This document shows, piece by piece, positions 16,592-25,200 of a DNA stretch of 45,573 bases. Location of the stretch: positions 1-45,573 of the forward strand of contig CAZZEX010000035.1 of the NCBI GenBank assembly GCA_964653285.1, read 5' to 3'. Each line of letters opens with the position of its first letter. The stretch's first letter is position 1. This DNA comes from CAZZEX01 sp964653285 (GTDB lineage: Bacteria > Chloroflexota > Anaerolineae > B4-G1). The position numbers and the translations under genes were made by a program. The notes under the pieces were generated by a model. It had not been told where the DNA came from and ran no database searches. It worked only from the letters and a program-made list of their open reading frames with translations.

Positions 16592-17128
16592 ATGCAAGTT
16601 GTCAAGATAGTAGTAACCGGTCCCTTTTCAGCAGGCAAGACGCAATTCATCCAGTGCATCAGCGAGATTGACGTCGTTGCGACAGAGAAGCGGATCTCTC
16701 GTGCAGAGGAGCGCATCAAGGACCATACCACGGTAGCGATGGACTTCGGGCGCATCACTGTGGCTGAGGATCTGGTGCTCTACCTGTTCGGCACCCCCGG
16801 TCAACGCCGCTTCGACTTCATGTGGGAAATTCTCGCTGAAGGCATGCTTGGCTTCGTTGTCCTGCTCGACAGTGTACGGCCGGAGACGTTTCGTGAGGCG
16901 CGCAGCATCCTCGATACTTTTCGTTCCTATGCTTCTGTGCCCTACATCGTTGCTACCAACAAGCAGGACTTAGAGGACGCATGGACGCCTGAAGATTTGC
17001 GCATCGCACTTCGTATTCCTCCGGAGATCAAAGTGGTGCCTTGTGTGGCGACTGATCGAGAGAGCGTCCAGCAAGTCTTGCTGGAACTCCTATTCTCGGT
17101 CCTGGAATTAATGGATGAGGAAGATTAA
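16592..17128 (+). CDS. Small Ras-like GTPase of the MglA/CvnD type
   Basis: The 178-residue protein has GPFSAGKT (10-17) as the P-loop, TT at 46-47 as switch I, FGTPGQRRF (66-74) in place of the usual DxxG switch II, and TNKQD (122-126) for guanine binding. These are the marks of bacterial small GTPases of the conservon CvnD / MglA relatives. Such GTPases switch between GDP and GTP states to control polarity or sensory complexes; a longin/roadblock GAP is the usual partner, but none is visible in this window, and the DUF4388 protein may play a partner role. It starts two bases after the DUF4388 stop. After it comes a 319-bp gap. Confidence 0.9.
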   Translation: MQVVKIVVTGPFSAGKTQFIQCISEIDVVATEKRISRAEERIKDHTTVAMDFGRITVAEDLVLYLFGTPGQRRFDFMWEILAEGMLGFVVLLDSVRPETFREARSILDTFRSYASVPYIVATNKQDLEDAWTPEDLRIALRIPPEIKVVPCVATDRESVQQVLLELLFSVLELMDEED

Positions 17129-17447
17129 GAACGCAGGCGGGGAGAGGTGGGCACGCCGTCCCATGGCCGGGGCTTGTATTATGTCAAGGTGATGCAGACC
17201 TCGTCTGCGTATTTCTGGATCATATCTTCCCGGCGGTCGAACCATGCGGGACGGCAGGTTCGACCGTCGTGTATCATCGGGAACTGTAACCTCACTTTAA
17301 CGGAACTGCAATGATTTCTCAATTCTCCTTGTGCAGTTTCATGGTATATTTAAGTAACGCAGCGGTGCTCTGCATATCTCCGTTCCGGGGGGTCTGGTAA
17401 CTCCTGGTAAGCGAGGGGACAGTTCGGCCACCGAGGGCGGTACTCGT
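17129..17447. other. Intergenic region with a long inverted repeat
   Basis: No gene is seen in this 319-bp stretch. It holds a perfect 10-bp inverted repeat, CGGTCGAACC (17234-17243) and GGTTCGACCG (17257-17266), with a 13-nt loop and no T tract. A TATATT at 17345-17350 might be a weak -10 for the hydrolase gene, without a clear -35. The region may end the upstream transcript and start another. Confidence 0.5.
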
Positions 17448-18296
17448 ATGAGTTCCATTGTTACAGACCGGGGATTGGTCCACTATGAGGCTTATGGCCG
17501 CGGCCGGCCTGTGATCTTGCTGCATGGCTGGCTGGAATCGTGGATCCCTTGGATAGGGACGATGGAGGCGCTAGGCTGTAGCCATAAGGCCTATGCACTT
17601 GACTTCTGGGGCTTTGGCGAGTCAGGGAAGCAAGCAGGAAGCTTCGCGGTCCAGGACTATACCGAGATGGTGGACCAGTTTATGGAGTGCCTGGGCATTG
17701 AGCAGGCACTCGTCATAGGCCATTCTATGGGTGGCACTGTCTCGCTCAGTCTGGCGCTGGATCACCCTGAGCGAGTTCAGAAAGTGGCGGTGGTGGGTTC
17801 TCCCATTGTGGGCGATGGACTGTCCCTTTTTCTGCGGTTGTCAGCACGGCGTTCCCTGGCCCGTCTGTTCTACCAGGTACCCGGTGCTCTCCCACTGGGT
17901 GCCCGACTCCTCTCTCCATTCCTGGCACGGGACTGGAAGACCTGGTACGAGATGTTTGAGCGCGATCTTTCGCGCACGACGTTGGAATCTTTTCACCATA
18001 GCATCGCTTCGTTACGCAAAACGGACCTGCGCCCACGGCTGGGGGAGATTCGAGTGCCGGTGCTGGGTATCTTTGGCCAGGTGGATCGTATTGTGGATCC
18101 CAAGCAGGGTGAGGTATTGGTGCAGGGTATACCGATGGCTGAGGTACGCTACTTCGAGCGTTCGGGCCACTTCCCGATGTTAGACGAGCCCGAACGGTTC
18201 TATCGGGCGCTGTGTGAGTTTCTGGACAACCCGTCTGGTCCGCGACAACATGATCAGGGCTTCGGCGTGAGTCAGCCGACTAGTAAGTCTGACTGA
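17448..18296 (+). CDS. Alpha/beta hydrolase, catalytic triad intact
   Basis: The 282-residue protein begins MSSIVTDRGLVHYEAYGRGR. The oxyanion-hole block is LLHGWLESW. The nucleophile elbow is GHSMGG with Ser93; the acid is Asp213 in GQVDRIVDPK and the base His241 in GHFPMLDEP. The fold covers esterases, lipases and similar; substrate is unknown. It is clearly a paralogue of the protein at 28715-29500: both begin LVHYE, share GRGRP, HGW and AYALDFWGFG-like blocks, and have residue 93 at the nucleophile position. A variable cap lies between the nucleophile and the acid (about 120-200). No signal peptide is seen, so it should act in the cytoplasm. Confidence 0.9.
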   Translation: MSSIVTDRGLVHYEAYGRGRPVILLHGWLESWIPWIGTMEALGCSHKAYALDFWGFGESGKQAGSFAVQDYTEMVDQFMECLGIEQALVIGHSMGGTVSLSLALDHPERVQKVAVVGSPIVGDGLSLFLRLSARRSLARLFYQVPGALPLGARLLSPFLARDWKTWYEMFERDLSRTTLESFHHSIASLRKTDLRPRLGEIRVPVLGIFGQVDRIVDPKQGEVLVQGIPMAEVRYFERSGHFPMLDEPERFYRALCEFLDNPSGPRQHDQGFGVSQPTSKSD

Positions 18297-18333
18297 ATGT
18301 GAATTCATCAGCCGAGCGGGGACAAGCATTCGT

Positions 18334-18984
18334 ATGACGGGTGGACCTGTATCTGCGGTTCAGGAATCGCCGCAATATTTCTTTCCCAACAAAATGGGAC
18401 GGATCATACTCCTGGCGATGGAAGAGGTGATGGGCCATAATGGGGTGAACGCAGTCCTGAATTTGGCCCGGCTTCAGCATCGCATTGGAAGTTATCCGCC
18501 CAACAACTTTGCCAGGGAATTTTCCTTCGATGAGGTAGGGCAATTGATGCAGGCGCTGGATGAGATGTATGGCCCACGCGGTGGACGTGGGTTGGCGCGG
18601 CGGGCTGGTCGCGCCTGTTTCAAGTTTGCGATCAAGGATTTCGGTCCGATGCTGGGCATCGCGGATCTGACCTTTCGCGTCTTGCCCCTGGGGATGAAAC
18701 TTAAGGTGGGTTTTGAAGTCATGGCTCAGACATTTAACAAGTTCACCGACCACCTGGTGCGATTGGGGGAGGACGAGCAGTATTTTCACTGGATTATGGA
18801 GCGCTGCGGTACGTGTTGGGGACGCAAGTGCGACTCGCCCTGCTGTCATCTGGCTGTCGGCATCTTGGAGGAGGGACTGTATTGGGTTAGCGGCGGCAAG
18901 AACTTCTGCGTTGAAGAAGTATTGTGCATTGCCGCTGGTGACCGCACCTGTACTATTCTGATCGACAAGCGCCCACTGGACTGA
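18334..18984 (+). CDS. V4R (4-vinyl reductase) domain protein
   Basis: The 216-residue protein has an all-helical N-terminal half of unknown type and a C-terminal V4R domain (PF02830). The latter is seen in CCHLAVGILEEGLYWVSGGK followed by FCVEEVLCIAAGDRTCTILI. An extra Cys cluster (ERCGTCWGRKCDSPC, about 151-168) precedes it, which may bind a metal. V4R domains bind small hydrophobic molecules or tetrapyrrole intermediates in BchJ and aromatic-sensing regulators, so a lipid or hydrophobic ligand is plausible. The gene is 37 bp from the hydrolase and 8 bp from the next gene, consistent with an operon. Confidence 0.78.
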   Translation: MTGGPVSAVQESPQYFFPNKMGRIILLAMEEVMGHNGVNAVLNLARLQHRIGSYPPNNFAREFSFDEVGQLMQALDEMYGPRGGRGLARRAGRACFKFAIKDFGPMLGIADLTFRVLPLGMKLKVGFEVMAQTFNKFTDHLVRLGEDEQYFHWIMERCGTCWGRKCDSPCCHLAVGILEEGLYWVSGGKNFCVEEVLCIAAGDRTCTILIDKRPLD

Positions 18985-18992
18985 GTAGATAG

Positions 18993-20246
18993 ATGCGCAA
19001 GATTATTCTGCGGAACCGACGCAAGATATTTCCATTCAACGAGCCAGCGCGTGAGCTGCGCGTGCTCAACAAGCCGCTGTGGCTCTACCAGCGGGATGTG
19101 CTTGCGCGCTACGCTACAGAGGAGCGTGAGGTGGATTCGCTGGCCGAGGTTGATTCCCGGCGGGTGGAGACGCTGGTCTATCGGGACAACCTGTTCTTTG
19201 ACCAGTTCTTCCTGGACGAGTTCGTTCGGCGGGCTCAGGAGTCGGGCAAGGCCTGCCGTGTCGCTTTCGCATTGGATGATCCTGCTATCACGGCCCATGC
19301 CATTCATCTGCAGCGGGGTATCCGTCGCGAGGGTGACGTGTACGTCGCCGATATATGGTATTTCCCGTATGGTGTCGAGCCCACCGTGCGTCCCTTGGTG
19401 ATGGACACCGAAGCACACGAGATGGGCTACTACCACGTCCCGACTCACATGTCCAATGAGATGGGCGACCTGGTATACCAGGTGCCCACCAGGGCGTTTT
19501 GCTCGATTGAGCATTGGGTGCATACCATTATCGCCAACGTCGTCTTTGGCGTGTACGCCAACGGGGCGCGGCTGGATCGCGAGATCGAGCACAGTGTAGG
19601 GAAGCAACTTAGAATACTATGGCGCTCAATATTGGAGCGGAAGCAAGTGCTTTCTTCATCGGAGGTGGTGCATATAGGCCGCAACTGCAGCATTGATCCC
19701 TCTGTCATCATCAGAGGGCCGACGTATATTGGCAATAATGTCAGCATTGGCCCAGGGGCTGTCATAGATGTCGCCATCATCGGAGATAACGTGAGTATTG
19801 GGACGGGCAGTCAGGTCCACCTCAGCGTGGTGTCGGATCGTTGTTTCCTTCCCTTTCGAGCAGCGCTCTTCACGACTGTGATGATGGAAGACTCGATGGT
19901 GGCGCAGAATACGTGTTTGCAGTTTTGCAGTATTGGACGCAATACCTTTGTCGGTGCAGGGAATACCTTCACCGATTTTAACCTGGTGCCCAGCAAACCG
20001 ATTCGTGCGATATATGAGGGGGAACCGAGGGAGACGGGTATGCCGGTGGTGGGCGGCTGTGTGGGCCACAATTGCTACATAGGCTCTGGCATGGTGGTGC
20101 ATCCGGCACGAGCTATCGAGTCGGATGTGGTCTTGTTCGCTTCGCCGGAGAGGCGCGTGATTAGTCGAACGGTCTATTACGAAGACAGCGACCATTTGAA
20201 ACTCAAGGGCGGGGCGGACCTGCACCTTAGAATGTATGAGCGTTGA
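18993..20246 (+). CDS. Left-handed beta-helix (hexapeptide repeat) protein with nucleotidyltransferase-like N-terminus
   Basis: The 417-residue protein begins MRKIILRNRRKIFPFNEPAR and continues LRVLNKPLWLYQRDVL, which recalls the start of sugar-nucleotidyltransferase/GlmU-type proteins, though no GxGTR loop is present. From about residue 225 there are hexapeptide repeats (IGRNCSIDPSVIIRGPTYIG, NNVSIGPGAVIDVAIIG, GRNTFVGAGNTF and VGHNCYIGSGMVV), a left-handed beta-helix as in acyl- or acetyltransferases. The likely role is transfer of an acyl group to a sugar or lipid, but no active-site His can be named with confidence. Its stop overlaps a possible start of the acyl-ACP reductase gene, so the two products are probably made together. 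Confidence 0.75.
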   Translation: MRKIILRNRRKIFPFNEPARELRVLNKPLWLYQRDVLARYATEEREVDSLAEVDSRRVETLVYRDNLFFDQFFLDEFVRRAQESGKACRVAFALDDPAITAHAIHLQRGIRREGDVYVADIWYFPYGVEPTVRPLVMDTEAHEMGYYHVPTHMSNEMGDLVYQVPTRAFCSIEHWVHTIIANVVFGVYANGARLDREIEHSVGKQLRILWRSILERKQVLSSSEVVHIGRNCSIDPSVIIRGPTYIGNNVSIGPGAVIDVAIIGDNVSIGTGSQVHLSVVSDRCFLPFRAALFTTVMMEDSMVAQNTCLQFCSIGRNTFVGAGNTFTDFNLVPSKPIRAIYEGEPRETGMPVVGGCVGHNCYIGSGMVVHPARAIESDVVLFASPERRVISRTVYYEDSDHLKLKGGADLHLRMYER

Positions 20247-20260
20247 ACCCGGGCACAGAG

Positions 20261-21274
20261 ATGGACAACTTCGCTTTCGTCATCCATCCACTGAATCCCA
20301 AGCGGGACGTGGCACGCAAGTACCCGCTGCTGGCGAAGGTGTTGCCCACGCCGCTGATCCATTTCTTCTCCCGCTTCTGGCCACCAGTCTACCTTTCGCA
20401 CGTCGTCGGGGTGCGTTCGGAGGCTACGGGGACGGAGATCGAGGGGTGGTTGGTGGCCTGCCCGTTCACTGCCCGCCAGATGCTGCAGTTGCCGCCTCGA
20501 GCAGTTTACAAGAAGATCGTTGAGACAGGCGGCTTGGCACAGAGGCTGGGGGCTCGTATTCTGGGGTTGCTGGCTTTTACATCCGTGGTTGGCGATGGCG
20601 GAGTGGCTATTGCCCGGCGTCTAAGCATACCCATCACCACGGGTCGCAGCCTCACCGTGGCCGTCGCAGTTGAGGCGCTGGAGGAAGGAGCACGGAGCAA
20701 AGGCATCCGGCCGGAATCGGCTATCGCGGCCGTGGTCGGAGCGACGGGGAGCATCGGCTCGGCGTGTGCCGAGTTGCTCGCTCCGATGGTGGCTGAGTTG
20801 GTGTTGGTTGGCCGGCGAGAATCTCGCCTGGCAAAGACAGAGGCGCGGGTCAGGGAGGCCGGGGCGCGTCTGGTGCGTGCCTCGACGCACGTTGAGGACA
20901 TCCGCGAGGCCGACATGGTGCTGAGTGCCACCAATGCCGCCAGGCCAGTCATTCAACCACAGCACCTCAAACGCGACTCGGTCGTGTGCGACGTGGCCCT
21001 TCCACCGGACGTGTCGCCGCGGGTGGCTCGAGAGCGAGATGATGTGCTGGTCATCGAGGGGGGGATAGTAGACGTGCCTGGCGAGGTGGACTTCGGCTTC
21101 GATTTCGGCCTCCCACCCGGCAAGGCCTACGCCTGCATGGCGGAGACTATGGTGCTGGCGCTGGATGGGCGATACGAAAGTTACTCGTTAGGCCGGCAGA
21201 TTCGGATCGAACAGGTGCGTGAGATTGCTCAACTGGCGAGCAAGCACGGCTTTAGGGTGTCGGCTACTGGCTAG
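20261..21274 (+). CDS. Acyl-[acyl-carrier-protein] reductase homologue (AAR-like)
   Basis: The 337-residue protein resembles cyanobacterial acyl-ACP reductase (EC 1.2.1.80), which reduces fatty acyl-ACP to fatty aldehyde with NADPH. Matching blocks are LLAFTSVVGDGG (cf. GGFTSI), TTGRSLTVAVAVEA (cf. TTGN), the Rossmann loop VVGATGSIGSA near 158-168, VLVIEGGIVDVPG, and ACMAETMVLALDGRYESYSLGRQ... near the end, split here as ACMAETMVLALDG and YSLGRQIRIEQV. Cys292 in YACMAET aligns with the catalytic Cys of the Synechococcus enzyme (Cys294). No aldehyde-deformylating oxygenase gene is in the window, so alkane formation is not implied. Start: the ATG at 20261; a TTG at 20243 overlapping the previous stop would add six residues. 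Overall identity to AAR looks modest, so substrate is inferred. Confidence 0.82.
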   Translation: MDNFAFVIHPLNPKRDVARKYPLLAKVLPTPLIHFFSRFWPPVYLSHVVGVRSEATGTEIEGWLVACPFTARQMLQLPPRAVYKKIVETGGLAQRLGARILGLLAFTSVVGDGGVAIARRLSIPITTGRSLTVAVAVEALEEGARSKGIRPESAIAAVVGATGSIGSACAELLAPMVAELVLVGRRESRLAKTEARVREAGARLVRASTHVEDIREADMVLSATNAARPVIQPQHLKRDSVVCDVALPPDVSPRVARERDDVLVIEGGIVDVPGEVDFGFDFGLPPGKAYACMAETMVLALDGRYESYSLGRQIRIEQVREIAQLASKHGFRVSATG

Positions 21275-21301
21275 CGGTTATCGTTTGATCAAGGAGGGAA
21301 T

Positions 21302-22186
21302 ATGTCTCAGGGTAGAATAATGATAGTAGAGGATGACTCTGACATCTCCAATATGCTGCGCATCTACTTTCAATCGCAAGGCTACGATGTGGCGGTAGCC
21401 CAACGCGGTGAGGATGCACTGGAGATGTGCCGGCAGAAACTACCTCACATCATCGTCCTTGACATAATGTTGCCGGATATGGATGGCTATGACGTGTGCC
21501 GCAATTTGCGGGGCAGTCTTCGTACCAGCCACATTCCGATCATTTTTCTGACCCAGAAAGATGAGCGTTCTGACAAGATCCATGGCCTTGAGTTGGGCGC
21601 TGATGACTACATCACCAAGCCCTTCGATTTGGAGGAGCTCAAACTGCGGGTCAAGAGCGCTATGGCCCGGGCACAATACACAAGCCTGACCAACCCTACC
21701 ACCGGTCTGCCCAGCGGCCGGCTGATTGAGGATCAGTTGCGGCGGTTGATGCGGCGGGATGACTGGGCCATCATTTACGTGGGCATCCAGGACTTTGGCG
21801 CGTTCAACGAAGTGTACGGCTTCGTGGCCGGTGAGGAGGTGTTACGGTTCACCGCCATGGTTCTGGGGAATGTGGTGGACAGTGTGGGAACGACCAACGA
21901 CTTCATCGGTCACATCGGTGGCGATGATTTCCTGGTCATTACTGGCAAAGAGCTGATCGTGCCCGTCGTAGAAGACCTCCAGCAGCGCTTCGACACAGAG
22001 ATAGGGACGCACTACGATTGGCAGGCACGGCAGCAGGGGTACCTGGTCGTGCACGATGAGGCGGGCAACGAAGCGAAGGTCGATCTGATGTCACTCTCCA
22101 TCGGTGTGGTGACCGTCGATGATGGCCCCTTCTACGACATTCGGGAGATCACTGAAGCGGCCGCCAATGCGCGGCGCGAAGGGTAG
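21302..22186 (+). CDS. Response regulator with degenerate GGDEF-like output domain
   Basis: The 294-residue protein has a receiver domain (1-125) with the acidic pair D11-D12, phospho-acceptor Asp54 in VLDIMLPD and Lys in TKPFD. A linker TNPTTGLPSGRLIEDQL, the usual entry to a GGDEF domain, leads to a domain with GGDDF at 206-210 where GG(D/E)EF is expected. The change of the fourth residue to Asp and the weak match elsewhere suggest low or no diguanylate cyclase activity, perhaps only nucleotide binding. It starts 27 bp after the AAR-like gene with AAGGAGGG upstream, and precedes the giant kinase that could phosphorylate it. Confidence 0.88.
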   Translation: MSQGRIMIVEDDSDISNMLRIYFQSQGYDVAVAQRGEDALEMCRQKLPHIIVLDIMLPDMDGYDVCRNLRGSLRTSHIPIIFLTQKDERSDKIHGLELGADDYITKPFDLEELKLRVKSAMARAQYTSLTNPTTGLPSGRLIEDQLRRLMRRDDWAIIYVGIQDFGAFNEVYGFVAGEEVLRFTAMVLGNVVDSVGTTNDFIGHIGGDDFLVITGKELIVPVVEDLQQRFDTEIGTHYDWQARQQGYLVVHDEAGNEAKVDLMSLSIGVVTVDDGPFYDIREITEAAANARREG

Positions 22187-22260
22187 GCAGTCCGGGCGGG
22201 CCGGCAACTGTCCTGTCGCGAAGAGGTTGGACCAGCCGGGCTGGTTGGGGGTTAGAACGT

Positions 22261-25200
22261 ATGCGATGTTTGCGACGTTTGCATAGGCGGGCGGGGGTAC
22301 GCCGATATAAATGGCCAGACGTGGTCGTTGCTTTATGTGCAGCGGCCTTGACGCTCGGCCTGGCGGTGTGGATGGTGAAGGCGTCACCTGAATGGGTCAC
22401 TGTTGTCATATCTCCTGTCGTAGATGGGCTGCTTGCTGGTGGGTCGCTCTTCCCCGTGGCCCTGTTGGCCGCCTGGTGGGGGGAACAGCGTAGCCCGGTG
22501 CTCCCCCGGCGACCGTCGGACGAAGCGGCGGCGGTAGCTCACATCGGCCCCGCTACCAGTGGCGGTCTTGACCTGAAGGCAACCTTGGACGCCATCCTGT
22601 CGAGCACTCGTCAATTCATCCCCTACGACGTTGCCGAAATCACGCTCTGGGATGAAGAACGAGAGTGCTGTGTTACCCAGGGCTGGGGGGGGGATGAGGC
22701 CTATGCCCAAGAGGTAGGAGGTATCTATCGTCTCGATGAGGGATACACGGGCTGGATAATCCGTCACCGACGTTCCCTGTTCATCCCCCGCGTTCAAGCC
22801 CGGCACGACTTGCGTCCCAGGTTGGATACGCCTGTCTATCCCTTCCGATCGTACATCGGTATCCCCTTGCAGGTCCGAGGCCGCTTCGTTGGCACGCTTG
22901 AGTTGGCCAGTTATCAAAGGGACGTCTACTCAGAGCGTGATTTGGAGGTGCTTCAGGCCGTTGCTGGCCAGGCAGCGGTCGCCATTGAGAATGCCCATCT
23001 CTACGCGGAGGCCCGGCGGCGCGTGGAACAGCAGGCGGGGCTGGCCCGTATCGCTGCCCTTGCCAGTTCCACACTGGACCTGGACGAACTGTTGGACCGG
23101 GTGATGGGCGAGACGATCCGGCTGCTGGAAGCGGAGATGGGGGTACTTTTACTCTATGATGAGGAGCAGGATGCGTTGGTAGCGCGCTACCTGGCGTCGG
23201 CTGGCGCGGACCGCGAGGCGGTGGAGATGTTCAGGCTCCCCACCAGTATTGAGGGATTTGAGCGATCTATTTTCTCCCGTGGCGGGAGTTACTTCTGCAA
23301 CGATCCTGAGCATGACCCCAACATCATCCCAGCCTATCGTCCCCACATCAGCGCGCTCGGCGTCCGGAACTTCGCTGGCGTGGCCCTGCGGTTGAAGGAT
23401 CACAGTATTGGCGAACTCTACCTGGGCGACCGCAAGGATGGATTCGGACGCGAAGAGGTGCGAATATTGAAGACCGTCGCTGGGTACTTCGCCAGCGCCA
23501 TCGAGAACGCCCGTCTGTATGACGCCATGCGGCGTCGAGCGTCCGAGTTGGCCTCGCTCACAGCGGTTTCGGCCACCGTTAGTGAGTCGCTCGAACTGGA
23601 ACACGTGCTGCAGGCTATCACTTCGGCAGTGATAGAGGTGGTGGGCTGCCAGCGCTCGGCTATTTTTGTGTTGGACGAGACACAACATGTGCTGCGGCTG
23701 GCGATGACCCAGGGACTCAGCGAGGAGTACGCGGCACAATCGCAGGTGCTCACACTGGAGCGTGGAGGGTGGGCGCACGCCGTCGTGACCGGGGAACCGC
23801 TGATCATCTCGGACGTGCAAGCCGACGAGAGCCTGCTGACTTCCTCGTCGCTGTCTGTCCGGGAGGGATTCCGCGCCTTTGCAGATCTGCCGCTCAAGCG
23901 GGCCGATCGTGCCATCGGCATACTGTCGGTCATGTTTGTCGAGCCGCACAGGTTCTCCGAGATGGATGTCGAGTTGCTAACCGCCTTCGCCGATCAAGCG
24001 GCGATTGCGATTGAGAATGCCCGTCTGTACGCGCAAACGGACGAGGAATTGCGGCGGCGGGTGGAAGCGCTGAGCGGCCTCCAGCGCGTGAGTCGCGAGA
24101 TCAGCGCCACGCTCGATCTGAGGCACATTCTGCACCTGGTGCTGGAGGAGGCGAGTCGCCTGGGCAAGGCCACGCACGGGGCTATCCTGCTTCGGGATGC
24201 CGCGAGTGGCGAACTGCGGCTGGAGGTTTGTGCGGGCTATTCGGAAGCGGAGCAGGCTCGCATCCACACAGTGCTGCGAGAGCCGGAGGCACATCCTGCT
24301 CTGGTGGAGGCCCTGGCCGAGATACAGCGCACCAATCAGTCGCTACTCATCCCTGACGTGGCCGCCGAAGGAGGCAAGATCAGCATCGGCTCAGAAACCC
24401 GCTCTATGCTTCTCGTGCCGATCTTCTACGAGGAGTCTCTGGCGGGTCTGATCTTCATGGAGAATGCTGAGAAAGGGGCGTTCGATCAAGAGAGGCTGGA
24501 GTTCGTAGAAGGATTGTCTGCTCAGGCGGCCACAGCCATCGGCAACGCGCAGCGCTATCAGGAACAGTTGGAGCGGGGGGAGTTGCTGCGCCGCCGGGCG
24601 GACCAACTCGCGCTGGTGCTGGGGGTCAGCCGGGCGCTGCGCTCAGATCGGCCTTTGGAGGAGATACTGGAGGAGATTGCATACGCGATCCAGGAAAGCG
24701 TAGGGTTCAATCTGGTACTGATCAGCGTGTTGGAGGGGGATCCACCCTATTGGCGCCGCGTGGCCGCTGCCGGTATGCCTATTGCCGAATTCGAGCGCAT
24801 GAAAGAGGTACAGCAGCCCTGGTCTGTCGTGGCGGATGTGATGAGCGAGGAGTTCCGCGTCAGCCAGAGTTATTACATTCCGGCTGAACGAGATGCCTGT
24901 TGGCGCGACCGCCTGGATGTATATGAGGAGGAATCCGAGGGCGTGACACGTGAGCCTGGTCGCTGGCGTCCCCACGATATGCTGCTCGTCCCGCTCATCG
25001 GGTCTGGTGGCGACGTACAGGGGCTTCTCTCGGTGGACCAGCCTCGCGATGGTCGTGTTCCTGGCCAGGCCACCGTCGAGGCGCTGGAGATTTTCGCGGC
25101 CCAGGCGGCGATCGCTATCGAAAATGCCCGCCTGGTGGAGGCATTGCGGCGCCGCGCCGAAACGTTGGCGTTGTTCAACGAGGTCAGCCGTTCGGCCGCG

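Noticed and set aside
17234..17266. tRNA-like GGTTCGA sequence
   Set aside because: No acceptor, D or anticodon stems could be folded around it; it is one arm of an inverted repeat.
20243..20260. TTG start of the AAR-like gene overlapping the previous stop
   Set aside because: Possible, but the ATG at 20261 gives a start that fits the family and catalytic Cys numbering better.
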